The notes below the pieces were generated by a model, which saw nothing but the letters and a program-made list of their open reading frames with translations, was not told where the DNA came from and did not search any database. A stretch of DNA of 64,000 nucleotides from positions 930,001 through 994,000 of the forward strand of contig NZ_SSNZ01000001.1 of NCBI RefSeq assembly GCF_004801375.1, read 5' to 3'. Shown here piece by piece: positions 9,101 through 16,390 of the stretch. The position numbers were made by a program, and so were the translations under genes. The DNA is from Flavobacterium supellecticarium (GTDB taxonomy: Bacteria > Bacteroidota > Bacteroidia > Flavobacteriales > Flavobacteriaceae). Each line of letters starts with the position of its first letter. Within the stretch, counting starts at the first letter, position 1.

Positions 9101-10444
9101 CATTTTACTGGCCGATCCGATTACCGTTTTATCCATCTGCTTTCCGGACAGATTGGTAACCTTTTGAAATCGGGCGTTATGCGAAAGCTGATGCATCACC
9201 GATTCGACAATAATTACCGCCCCATCTACAATCAGTCCGAAATCCAGCGCTCCTAAACTCATCAGATTACCGCTAACACCAAAGGCGTTCATCATACAGA
9301 TCGCAAAAAGCATCGATAGCGGAATTACAGAAGCCACGAGCAAACCGGCCCGGATATTTCCCAGAAAAACCACGAGTACAAAAACGACAATCAAGGCGCC
9401 CTCCAACAGATTCCGTTCGACGGTACCAATCGCATTGTTCACCATTTTAGTCCGGTCTAGAAAAGGCTCGATTACCACGCCTTTTGGTAGCGTTTTCTGG
9501 ATCTGATCAATACGTTCTTTTACATTTTTTATCACCTGGCTGCTGTTGGCTCCTTTAAGCATCATAACTACCGCACCGGCTACTTCGCCCTGATCGTTAT
9601 AGCACATGGCTCCAAAACGAGTTGCAAATCCGGTTTTGATATCGGCGATATCTCTTAGAAACAAAGGGGTTTCATTATTTTTACCGGCTATGGCAATATT
9701 TTCGATGTCGGTGATGGTGCCAATAAGGCCTTCACTTCGGATATACAACACGGTTGGTCCTTTTTCAATATAGGCACCTCCGGTATTTTGATTATTGGTT
9801 TCCAGCGCTGTAAAAACATCGTTTATCGTAATACCATAAGCATGTAATTTATTGGGATTAACTGCAATTTCGTACTGCTTTAATTTTCCCCCAAAACTAC
9901 TGACTTCGGCGACTCCTTTTACGCCCAATAATTGTCGGCGTACAATCCAGTCCTGCAAGGTCCTTAAATTGGCAATATCATATTTTTGTTCGTATCCTTT
10001 CTCAGGACGCAACACATACTGGTAAATTTCTCCCAATCCGGTAGAAATCGGTCCCAAACCCGGTGTTCCTATCCCTTGCGGGATTTGACTTTGCACTTGT
10101 TGTAAACGTTCCGCTACCTGTTGCCGTGCCCAGTAGATATCAACATTATCTTCAAACACTATAGTCACCAAAGACAGTCCGAATCTGGAAAAGCTCCGGA
10201 TATCCTTTAATCCCGAAATATTACTGTTAGCCTGTTCAATCGGAAAGGTTACCAACCGTTCAATATCAGTGGCTCCGAATGACGGTGCTGTAGTGATTAC
10301 CTGAACCTGATTATTGGTAATATCCGGAACCGCATCAATGGGCAATTGTGTCGCCTGATAGCCTCCATAGCCAATCAAAGCCAATACCAATAGCCCGATG
10401 ATGAGTTTATTCCTTACGGAAAACTCAATTATTTTATTTAACAT
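6101..10444 (-). CDS. CusA/CzcA heavy-metal RND pump fused to an outer-membrane factor
   Basis: This 1447-residue protein is much longer than a usual CusA (about 1040). Residues 1 to about 1040 are a complete heavy-metal RND permease: N-terminal helix, porter domain entry (QLPIDAVPDITNNQVQ), and DFGLIVDGAVIIVES, the transmembrane proton-relay motif of the HME branch. From about residue 1050 a new hydrophobic segment (LSLIAFLMLGIQLQAQ) leads into about 390 residues of TolC/CusC-type helical hairpins. Pump and outer-membrane factor are therefore encoded as one chain, an arrangement known in Bacteroidota. Whether the chain is cleaved is unknown. The substrate is probably a divalent or monovalent metal cation. 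Confidence 0.92.
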   Translation of the reverse strand: MLNKIIEFSVRNKLIIGLLVLALIGYGGYQATQLPIDAVPDITNNQVQVITTAPSFGATDIERLVTFPIEQANSNISGLKDIRSFSRFGLSLVTIVFEDNVDIYWARQQVAERLQQVQSQIPQGIGTPGLGPISTGLGEIYQYVLRPEKGYEQKYDIANLRTLQDWIVRRQLLGVKGVAEVSSFGGKLKQYEIAVNPNKLHAYGITINDVFTALETNNQNTGGAYIEKGPTVLYIRSEGLIGTITDIENIAIAGKNNETPLFLRDIADIKTGFATRFGAMCYNDQGEVAGAVVMMLKGANSSQVIKNVKERIDQIQKTLPKGVVIEPFLDRTKMVNNAIGTVERNLLEGALIVVFVLVVFLGNIRAGLLVASVIPLSMLFAICMMNAFGVSGNLMSLGALDFGLIVDGAVIIVESVMHQLSHNARFQKVTNLSGKQMDKTVIGSASKMMNSAVFGQIIILIVYLPIFTLEGIEGKMFRPMAQTVAFALLGAFILSLTYIPMMSSFFLSKKINHKANLSDRVMARIESIYKKNLIKVLRIPEAVLAVVIGLFGIAILVLTTLGGEFIPSLEEGDFAVDTRVLTGSNLTTTIETTQKAAHILKSQFPEVIKVVTKIGSGEVPTDPMPMDASDMMVILKDKSEWTSAHTFPELSAKMHKALEDVPGITAGFQFPVQMRFNELMTGARQDVVLKIFGENLDSLAKTANRLGKVIGTVKGTENIYIEPVTGMPQIIISYNRPLIAQYHLSIADINKVVNTAFAGQSSGLVFEGEKRFDLVVRLNTSDRKNIEDVRNLLIPTPNGKQIPLVQLADIQIKNGPNQIQRENAQRRIIVGFNVKGRDVQSIVEELQTKVSSQIKLPDGYYITYGGSFENLNEAKSRLLVAVPVSLLLIFVLLFFAFKSVKESLLIYTAIPLSTIGGILFLALRGMPFSISAGVGFIALFGVAVLNGIVLIAEFNRLKKANMKNIARIVITGTGLRLRPVLMTAFVASLGFLPMAVSNGAGAEVQRPLATVVIGGLLIATFLTLFVLPILFILFEKGIKLKAGIKSLKLLSLIAFLMLGIQLQAQTEITLEKALETAVKNNRILKSEHLKATYAEALIKSSASLPQTDFTVDVGQINSYYNDTKFGVAQSFAFPTVYTRQRQLFEEEWKQSLLGVSLKEYEVKKAVTQLYYQLQYWYEKEKLLSKADTLYGNFYQKANLRLQKGESNVLEKATAETQKMAITTQLKQIQQEIAIGLLQFQLLLNSDTVYKPENTDKKAALIPAVGVDENPFLQLLEQSKTVAARQTALERARLLPGFMVGYSNTSFRGTGANEVVYDAGSRFHSIQAGVSVPLFTKGQKNRAKASKIMETVAQSDYEAATALLQTQNKKLMAAYLSNLEIVRYFENNGLKNALLIAETAEKQFVNGEINYLDFVLLLNQSISIQNNYAEALKTLNDTVIQLNYLTSN

Positions 10445-10539
10445 AGTTCTATTTTATTAATCTGATATGTTTCGAATATTCACATAGAAATCTGCAAACA
10501 CTACTATTAGTGTTTGGAAATTCTATTAACTCAAAAAAA

Positions 10540-10926
10540 TTAACAAAACCTTGGAGGCTGCCAAATACTTGAAAGATATAAGGAAATATAATCCGGGGAT
10601 TCATAAAATGCCTGTTGCTTTTCTACCCGGTTATTGTTTAGTGGATTCGTAAAAGAAATGGGTGTTGGAATAATAAAAGAGAGGCAAGCCACCACGGGAT
10701 ACGTTAATGCTTTAAAAGGTAGTTGCATGTCGCGGTCATAATCGGCATCATGTATATTTCCATTAGCATAATGCAGCCATAAAAAATCCCATAGTGTTAT
10801 TTTAGCATTCTCATGTCGATGCTCAATATAATGCTCGACGAATATCGGTATTTTCAACAATTCCGACAATTGAGTTGTTGAAAACAGATACAAGCTGACA
10901 AATAGTATCGCTATCGTTTTTTTCAT
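10540..10926 (-). CDS. Small exported His-rich protein, first gene of metal operon
   Basis: I chose the start at the second Met because MKKTIAILFVSLYLFSTTQLS makes a normal signal sequence. A longer form beginning at 10944 would add six residues. The mature part of about 110 residues has clustered His/Asp/Glu (FVEHYIEHRHENA, then HYANGNIHDADYDRDMQ), suitable for metal binding. A hydrophobic stretch at about residues 75-95 may be a second helix. No named domain is recognised. It lies 95 bp upstream of the CusA-type pump in the same direction, so a role in metal sensing or binding is inferred from context. Confidence 0.6.
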   Translation of the reverse strand: MKKTIAILFVSLYLFSTTQLSELLKIPIFVEHYIEHRHENAKITLWDFLWLHYANGNIHDADYDRDMQLPFKALTYPVVACLSFIIPTPISFTNPLNNNRVEKQQAFYESPDYISLYLSSIWQPPRFC

Positions 10927-11296
10927 TACTATAAATGTAAGCATTTTTTAAGTTGCCTACTACGTTTCTTTCAATTCTTATTAAGACTATTTTTAAAAAT
11001 AAAACACTTATACACAAAATGATACCTTCTAAAATTATTATTATTTATTCTTTGTATAAACAATTGCTTTTGATTATTTTTTGAAGTCTTGGAATCAAAA
11101 AAAATCATACCTTAGATATACTTTTATATAAAGTGCTTTTATTTTAGGTTATCATTTCATTTTTACGAATACACAACTTCAAACCAGTAATAACATAACA
11201 TTCAGACAAATAGAAAAAAAGCTACTTAATTCTATAAATTGTTAACCTCTAAAAAGGGACGGTATTGTCTTCGTGTTACATATAACAACTATTCTT
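10927..11296. other. AT-rich divergent promoter region
   Basis: About 370 bp between the minus-strand metal operon and the plus-strand redox cluster. It is extremely AT-rich and presumably holds both promoters. No open frame of note, RNA gene or strong hairpin was seen. Confidence 0.5.
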
Positions 11297-11728
11297 ATGA
11301 AATTTATAGCCTTACTTCTGGTTGCATTACTCCCTACGCATTGGGAGCCGGATTTCGAACATGCTAAAAAATTAGCAAAAGAAAAAAACGAACTAATCCT
11401 ATTAAACTTCTCCGGTTCGGACTGGTGTGTTCCGTGTATTGTAATGCATCGGGACTATTTTAATGACAGTGGTTTTACTGCGATGGCAGATGACAACCTG
11501 GTTATGGTTAATGCCGATTTTCCAAGAAAGAAAAAAAATACAGGTTCGCCCGATCAGATAAAACGAAATGAAGCCTTAGCAGAACGATACAACAAAGAAG
11601 GCCTTTTTCCGCTAACCTTACTTTTAAATGCAGATGGTAAAGTGATCAAAACCTGGAAAGGAAAACCGGATGTTTCGGTAGCACAATGGACACAGGAGGT
11701 AAAAAACATCTGTGATGCTCAAAAATAA
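11297..11728 (+). CDS. Thioredoxin-family periplasmic protein
   Basis: The start chosen is the second Met, giving the short signal sequence MKFIALLLVALLPTHW. A version starting at 11273 adds eight residues. The 143-residue product has the thioredoxin-like active site DWCVPCIVM (Cys44 and Cys47) preceded by LLNFSGS, and a cis-Pro region FPLTLLLNADGK with GLFP. This is the Thioredoxin_7/DsbD-gamma-like type, which works in the periplasm on disulfides. It lies 9 bp before the apbE gene and co-occurs with DUF4266 and DUF3570, so it probably helps maturation of the redox partner proteins. Confidence 0.82.
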   Translation: MKFIALLLVALLPTHWEPDFEHAKKLAKEKNELILLNFSGSDWCVPCIVMHRDYFNDSGFTAMADDNLVMVNADFPRKKKNTGSPDQIKRNEALAERYNKEGLFPLTLLLNADGKVIKTWKGKPDVSVAQWTQEVKNICDAQK

Positions 11729-11737
11729 TCCGACTCT

Positions 11738-12661
11738 ATGAAAACCTATTCTCAGTCGTTAAAATTAATGGGGAACAATTTTACCATATCGGTAGTAGCC
11801 GAACAGGAAGCGTTTGCCCAAACAAATATAGAAAGAGCCATTGCCGAAATAAGACGAATTGAGCAACTATTTACCACCTATAAAGATGACAGTCAAACAA
11901 ACCGGATTAATAAAAATGCCGGAATCGCTCCCATAACAGTTGATCAAGAAGTGTTTGATTTAATTGAGCGAAGTATCCGCATCTCAAAAATAACGCAGGG
12001 AGCGTTTGACATTAGCTACGGGAGTATTGACACATCGTTATGGAACTTTGATAAAACCATGACCGCATTACCGTCTAAAGAAGAAGCTAAAAAGCGGGTA
12101 CACCTCATCAATTATAAAAACATTATTCTGGATAAAAGCAATTATAGTGTTTTTTTAAAGGAAAAAGGAATGCGTATCGGTTTTGGTGGTATTGGTAAAG
12201 GATATGCTGCAGAACGGGCCAAAAAAATTCTTATTGAGAATAATGTAAGCAGCGGAATCATTAATGCGAGCGGCGATCTTACCACCTGGGGAAAACAACC
12301 CAATGGTAAACAATGGACTATTGGTATTGCCAATCCCGATCAGCCGACTGCTGCATTCTCCTTTATTGAAATATCGGATAAAGCGGTTGCGACTTCCGGA
12401 AATTATGAAAAGTTTATTCTGATAGACGGTAAAAAATATTCGCATACCATTGATCCAAAAACCGGGCTCCCCATTAGAGGAATCAAGAGTGTTACCATTA
12501 TATGTAATAATGCCGAGCTTGCCGACGCGATGACAACCCCTATTGCGATCATGGGTATACAGGCCGGCTTGTATTTGGTGAATCAGTTACCCGATTTGTA
12601 TTGTATTATAATAGACGATAACAATAAAATTTACACTTCCCAAAACATCAACCTCCAATGA
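11738..12661 (+). CDS. apbE: FAD:protein FMN transferase (ApbE)
   Basis: This 307-residue enzyme of the ApbE family transfers FMN from FAD to Ser/Thr of extracytoplasmic redox proteins. Visible family features are the N-terminal FTTYKDDSQTNRINKNAG region, DISYGSIDTSLWNF, the glycine-rich IGFGGIGKGYAAERAK, INASGDLTTWG, and the C-terminal SHTIDPKTGLPI block with metal-binding Asp/Thr near NAELADAMTT. A standard export signal is not obvious at the N-terminus, which is unusual for an enzyme that usually acts in the periplasm. It overlaps the DUF4266 gene by 4 bp (ATGA). Confidence 0.9.
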   Translation: MKTYSQSLKLMGNNFTISVVAEQEAFAQTNIERAIAEIRRIEQLFTTYKDDSQTNRINKNAGIAPITVDQEVFDLIERSIRISKITQGAFDISYGSIDTSLWNFDKTMTALPSKEEAKKRVHLINYKNIILDKSNYSVFLKEKGMRIGFGGIGKGYAAERAKKILIENNVSSGIINASGDLTTWGKQPNGKQWTIGIANPDQPTAAFSFIEISDKAVATSGNYEKFILIDGKKYSHTIDPKTGLPIRGIKSVTIICNNAELADAMTTPIAIMGIQAGLYLVNQLPDLYCIIIDDNNKIYTSQNINLQ

Positions 12662-12885
12662 AAAAAATAATGTTTCACCTGCTTTCGGTTTTATCCGGCG
12701 TACTTGTATTTGCAACGGCCTCCTGTACTTCGGTAAAAGAATATCAGAAAGGAAAAATAAACGATTCCGAAATGATCCTTTCCAATCGAAAAATAGAAAA
12801 AACCGAATTAAGTTTTCAATCCTATCGCGAAGGTTCCTCCGGGGCTAACTCGGGTAAAAGTGGTGGCGGCTGCGGTTGTAACTGA
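12658..12885 (+). CDS. DUF4266 small lipoprotein
   Basis: A 75-residue protein with a lipobox-like signal (VFATASC, Cys23) and a short mature domain ending in a Gly/Cys tail, GKSGGGCGCN, which is characteristic of DUF4266. The C-terminal Cys pair may bind a cofactor or metal. The function is unknown. It is translationally coupled to apbE and precedes the DUF3570 gene, the usual arrangement for this family. The conserved linkage suggests a role in an envelope redox system. Confidence 0.85.
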   Translation: MKKIMFHLLSVLSGVLVFATASCTSVKEYQKGKINDSEMILSNRKIEKTELSFQSYREGSSGANSGKSGGGCGCN

Positions 12886-12909
12886 TCTTCAACCTTTAAA
12901 AGTTAACAG

Positions 12910-14088
12910 ATGAAAAGAATATTTATCACAGGTTTCGCCTTGTTGGGATTACTACGCGCTCAAGCACAGACACCTTCCGATTCGACGGACTATAAAAGCA
13001 CCAAATTAAAGGTAGACGAAATTAATCTGGTATCCAGTTACTACCGGCAGGATGGTAATAATTCGGCCGTTACAGGAGGTATTGGGACAGAAAAGCTAAC
13101 CGATGTATCCAACACCATTGATGTAAAACTCATTCGGTACAGTAAATCGGGGAAAAAGCACACGCTTGATGTAGAAGCCGGGATCGATTATTACACCTCT
13201 GCTTCATCGGATATGATTGATCTTCAAGCCAATTCATCTGCTTCCTCATCAGATATTCGTTTTTATCCCTCTTTTAATTACAGTATCGAAAATGAAGAAA
13301 AAGGCAACACCCTTGGCTTTGGTTTGTCCTCTTCATCGGAATTCGATTATCAATCGTTTGGAGGCAATGTGAGCTATTCCCAAAAAACAAAAGACAAAAG
13401 TGGTGAATTTACAGCCAAATTTCAGGCTTATCTGGATCAGGTAAAGTTAATTGAACCCATCGAGCTGCGAACAAACGGAAATCATTACGGTTCGGCTTCG
13501 CGGAATACCTTTGCCGGTTCCCTTAGTTATTCTCAAATTATAAATAAGAATCTTCAAATTGTCTTTTTAGCTGATATTATCACGCAAAACGGCTTTTTAA
13601 GTCTCCCGTTTCACCGGGTTTATTTTACGGATGGATCAGTGCATCAGGAAAACTTACCCGGCAACCGGTTAAAAATTCCCTTGGGCGTGAGAACCAGTTA
13701 TTTTTTGGGGGATAATATCATTATCCGGGCCTATTATCGTTATTATACCGACGACTGGGATATTAAATCCCATACAGCCGATATTGAGGTTCCGGTAAAA
13801 ATATCGCCTTTCTTTTCGTTAAGTCCGTTCTACAGGTTTTACACACAAAGTGCCGCTAAATATTTTAAACCCTATGAAGCGCATACAGGTACCGACGATT
13901 ACTATACCAGCAACTACGATCTTTCGAAGTTTGACAGTAATTTCTTCGGAATCGGAATGAAGTTTACTCCAATTAAAGGCCTATTCGGAATTAAACATTT
14001 TAATACAATCGAAATACGTTATGGTCATTATTCCAGAACAACAGCACTAAATGCCGACATTGTGAGTATTAATCTGAAATACAAATAA
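12910..14088 (+). CDS. DUF3570 outer-membrane-like protein
   Basis: This 392-residue protein has a signal peptide (MKRIFITGFALLGLLRAQAQ). Alternating beta-strand segments with aromatic ends run throughout (for example YSIENEEKGNTLGFGLS, IIIRAYYRYYTDDWDIKS), ending in INLKYK like many outer-membrane beta-barrels. It belongs to DUF3570 by its overall pattern and by its neighbours DUF4266, ApbE and thioredoxin. The biochemical role is unknown; the gene linkage is with flavinylated electron-transfer systems. It is the last gene of the cluster. Confidence 0.82.
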   Translation: MKRIFITGFALLGLLRAQAQTPSDSTDYKSTKLKVDEINLVSSYYRQDGNNSAVTGGIGTEKLTDVSNTIDVKLIRYSKSGKKHTLDVEAGIDYYTSASSDMIDLQANSSASSSDIRFYPSFNYSIENEEKGNTLGFGLSSSSEFDYQSFGGNVSYSQKTKDKSGEFTAKFQAYLDQVKLIEPIELRTNGNHYGSASRNTFAGSLSYSQIINKNLQIVFLADIITQNGFLSLPFHRVYFTDGSVHQENLPGNRLKIPLGVRTSYFLGDNIIIRAYYRYYTDDWDIKSHTADIEVPVKISPFFSLSPFYRFYTQSAAKYFKPYEAHTGTDDYYTSNYDLSKFDSNFFGIGMKFTPIKGLFGIKHFNTIEIRYGHYSRTTALNADIVSINLKYK

Positions 14089-14462
14089 ACCTGGATAGAG
14101 CTAAAAGAATAGCAATCCGTGAGAAGTGATAAAGAAGCCGAAAAAATAAAGAATAGGCGTAACAATGAACTGTTGTGATCATCACAAAGAAAGCGAATCA
14201 TCAAGCTGACATAAAAAATGCCAACATGGGCAACACGACCTATGACAAAAATCAGCGGAATCGCGAGGGAACAGCTTTCAAAGTACCACAAAGTTTCTGT
14301 TTTTACACGAGAAGAAAATCCCTGTTCAGCTTGTTCTGCTATTTGTAAACAAAAAGTAAGCGAAAAACTAACGCTATATTTAGTTAACAATCCACAGGGC
14401 ACGGACGGTTATATATAGACAGAAACAAATAAACGGTAACATTAGGTTCAATATATATAGGT

Positions 14463-14639
14463 ATGAAAGAACAGAGCAGGCATGCCTTTTTTGGTCGCTT
14501 TAAGCAGATAGGATTCGACATCGACACAGGAAAAAACTCTCCAGACGACATCTCAAAAGCTTTAAAAACACTTAAAACCAGTCGAGTGGACACTTCGAAG
14601 CGAAAGATGTGGCCACTTTTGGGATATTCCCCACATTAA
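14463..14639 (+). CDS. Possible 58-residue protein, unidentified
   Basis: An ATG-started frame encoding a basic 58-residue peptide (MKEQSRHAFFGRFKQIGFDI, then KALKTLKTSRVDTSKRK). It is more protein-like than its surroundings but has no recognised family, and its start lies in a repeat-rich gap between the DUF3570 gene and the island. It could be a fragment. The surrounding 14089-15031 stretch otherwise carries repeats and hairpins, with no gene I trust. Confidence 0.2.
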   Translation: MKEQSRHAFFGRFKQIGFDIDTGKNSPDDISKALKTLKTSRVDTSKRKMWPLLGYSPH

Positions 14640-14750
14640 TCAAAGTGAGATTTGAATTTACAAAAGCAATAAAAAGCACAATATTTAATTGACTATCAGT
14701 CAATCATTTGGCTATATTTTGCTATTGCGGTTCCAGAGCATTTGAGCAAC

Positions 14751-14784
14751 AAAAAAACCGTTGCAAATTTATTATTTACAACGG
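14751..14784 (-). terminator. Hairpin, minus-strand terminator-like
   Basis: A stem CCGTTG/CAACGG extended inward by AAAT/ATTT (one mismatch) is preceded by seven A on the plus strand. This reads as stem plus U-tract for transcripts on the minus strand, downstream of the SIR2-like gene. Confidence 0.45.
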
Positions 14785-14810
14785 ATTACATTATAAAGCG
14801 GGCTGAGAGG

Positions 14811-14915
14811 TGTCACAATCGAACATCTGATGCCGCTTTTGTTGTATTTTAATAAGGTCAGATTATATATATGACCGTATTGTTTAATATTATTATGGCT
14901 TACTTATTTATAACG
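14811..14915. repeat. Intergenic repeat block A, copy 1
   Basis: About 105 bp containing the core ATCGAACATCTGATGCCGCT then TTTGTTGTATTTTAATAAGG, ending in TTATTTATAACG. Copies 2 and 3 are at 16177-16270 and 17206-17308, with only a few differences over the 45-bp core. It leads directly into the hairpin-rich block B. Confidence 0.85.
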
Positions 14916-15023
14916 TTCAGTTCAACTACGTAGGAGCGTCAGAACGGGCTGAATAATATTCTTCGTGAAAACCAAACGTTCAACTCACGAAAAACCAGCT
15001 CTTGCTTAGTTGCGCTGTTAGCT
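14908..15023. repeat. attC-like block B, copy 1 (hairpin-rich, TTATAACG...GTTAGC)
   Basis: Begins TTATAACG and ends CGCTGTTAGC. The outer arms are imperfectly complementary: CAACTACGTAGGAGC near the left end against the complement of the right arm, CAACTAAGCAAGAGC. The other copies (16263-16384, 17301-17419) have different arm sequences but the same size, start motif and dyad. Conserved structure with variable sequence recalls integron attC sites, but the terminal motifs do not fully fit the attC consensus. Confidence 0.5.
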
Positions 15024-15031
15024 GTAGCACT

Positions 15032-15190
15032 TTATACGTAAATTAGTTTTAAAATGTTTGAAATATCAAACCCATCATTTTTTAGCATTTCAACTTGTTC
15101 ATCGTTTAGGTTAACTTTTACAAGAACTTTTACTTTTACATTACCTTGACTATTTATAGGTGGTTTTACATAATAGTTTTTTGTAATTGG
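15032..15190 (-). pseudogene. In-frame extension of the SIR2-like gene after its stop
   Basis: Directly after the TAA at 15191-15193, and in the same frame, lie 52 sense codons ending at a stop at 15032-15034. They read PITKNYYVKPPINSQGN and then VKVNLNDEQVEMLKNDG, well-formed protein sequence without a usable ATG near its start. The likely explanation is a nonsense mutation that cut off the native C-terminus, or stop-codon readthrough. The extended end falls 9 bp from the GTTAGC end of repeat block B, as expected for the original gene boundary. Confidence 0.4.
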
Positions 15191-15985
15191 TTATAATTCT
15201 ATCTCTAAGTTTTGTGGTTTAAAACATCGAATAGTGATATCAGATCTTGGGAGTAGTAATATTTTTACTCTTTTTCGAATTTTTTGATAATCCGGATTGA
15301 TGATTATTACTTCTCGGATTGTTTTACCTTTTGTGAATGCACCGCTTAATAATAAGTTTAATTCAGCATCTAAAGGATCAAGAGAGATGCCATAAAGGAT
15401 AATAACGTTAGCCTCTGACATGAACTGAGCAGTTATAAAATGGTCGTAACCTACTTCATAATTTTCCTCATCACTGCGATAGTTTTCCATTGAGGTTTCA
15501 GAGGGAAGGTAAATATCTTTGTATGCTTCTATGCTTCCATGAATATGAAAGACTTTCGTACTTTCGATATCCATATACTTTTCTTTTACCCAACGATCTG
15601 CTTCAACATCTATTACTGTATCCCAGTTTGTTGAAACGAAACCAAATAAATTATTAGGATTGCATAAAACAAATTTGTTCAGCATAGTAGTAAACTCTTT
15701 TCTAGGCTTTAGTATACCGGAATTTTGTGCTTGTTTAAGCTCTTCACAAATAACTTCCTTCATCAACCGGACTGATTCCTGTTCTTCTTTTAATTGGATT
15801 GCACTCTTAGGCGATTTAGAATATAGTCTCAAAGCACAAATAGATTTGGCTAATAAAAAGTTGACACTGTCCGAATCCGTTTCATTACCATAATTGATTT
15901 TAAAGATATTTAGCAAAGGAGTCCATGCATTTTCAACTGCTCCGGCACCAACTAAGATTGCTATTTTATTTTTATTATTTGTCAT
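15191..15985 (-). CDS. SIR2-like NAD-binding domain protein
   Basis: A protein of the SIR2-like (SIR2_2) group. In the numbering of the longest form (start 16012), the NAD-binding loop AILVGAGAVENAW is at 18-30, the STNWD motif at 127-131, and FHIHGS with the likely catalytic His at 155-160. I prefer the start at the second Met (15985) because it puts the glycine loop near the N-terminus as usual. Bacterial stand-alone SIR2-like proteins often act as NADases in anti-phage defence. That role is inferred from island context. The frame continues past the TAA stop for 52 more protein-like codons to 15032, so this copy may be prematurely stopped. Confidence 0.75.
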   Translation of the reverse strand: MTNNKNKIAILVGAGAVENAWTPLLNIFKINYGNETDSDSVNFLLAKSICALRLYSKSPKSAIQLKEEQESVRLMKEVICEELKQAQNSGILKPRKEFTTMLNKFVLCNPNNLFGFVSTNWDTVIDVEADRWVKEKYMDIESTKVFHIHGSIEAYKDIYLPSETSMENYRSDEENYEVGYDHFITAQFMSEANVIILYGISLDPLDAELNLLLSGAFTKGKTIREVIIINPDYQKIRKRVKILLLPRSDITIRCFKPQNLEIEL

Positions 15986-16124
15986 TACTAAAAAACAATT
16001 CGTGTAACTCAATTAAAAAATCAAATATAAGCATGTTTAAGCTAGGGTATGTATAATCTGTAATTATTAAGGCTTATATATTTGAACTCGATAGTTTACA
16101 TTTATAATACGTACCTACCGTGAA

Positions 16125-16172
16125 GACAAGAAAAAAGCCCTGATAAAGTATTATCAGGGCTTTTTTCTTGTC
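16125..16172. terminator. Perfect 22-bp inverted repeat, bidirectional terminator
   Basis: Arms of 22 bp (GACAAGAAAAAAGCCCTGAT continuing AA) are exactly complementary around a four-base loop AGTA. The GC part AGCCCTGATAA with flanking A and T tracts fits a two-way intrinsic terminator between the SIR2-like and GIY-YIG units. Confidence 0.8.
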
Positions 16173-16176
16173 GCAT

Positions 16177-16270
16177 ACAATCGAACACCTGATGCCGCTT
16201 TTGTTGTATTTTAATAAGGTTGGATGAGGATATATATGTGTCTGTATTGTTTACTTAATTATTTATAACG
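16177..16270. repeat. Intergenic repeat block A, copy 2
   Basis: Second copy of the block at 14811. The core ATCGAACACCTGATGCCGCT then TTTGTTGTATTTTAATAAGG is almost identical, and the end ATTTATAACG is shared. It adjoins block B at 16263. Confidence 0.85.
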
Positions 16271-16384
16271 TGCTGCAACTTGGCATAATAACGGCAAGCT
16301 AAGGATAAATCTAATAAGAAATTGTAATGTTCAGAGTATTTTCCAAGAAAGATAAACGGGCTATAACGCAAAACTGCTGCTAAC
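16263..16384. repeat. attC-like block B, copy 2
   Basis: Begins TTATAACG and ends CTGCTGCTAAC. Its right half (GATAAATCTAATAAGAAATT onwards, and GATAAACGGGCTATAACGCA) is clearly related to copy 3. Its left arm (TGCTGCAACTTGGC...GGCAAG) differs in sequence but also folds. It ends 7 bp from the stop codon of the GIY-YIG gene. Confidence 0.5.
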
Positions 16385-16390
16385 TACTGG

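Noticed and set aside
10927..11296. Riboswitch or metal-responsive RNA upstream of the metal operon
   Set aside because: No conserved core or stable helices could be found by eye in this very AT-rich stretch.
14028..14402. Minus-strand 124-codon open frame overlapping the end of the DUF3570 gene
   Set aside because: It overlaps a well-supported gene in antisense, is rich in Ser/Leu/Phe without a domain, and its composition fits a chance frame in AT-rich DNA.
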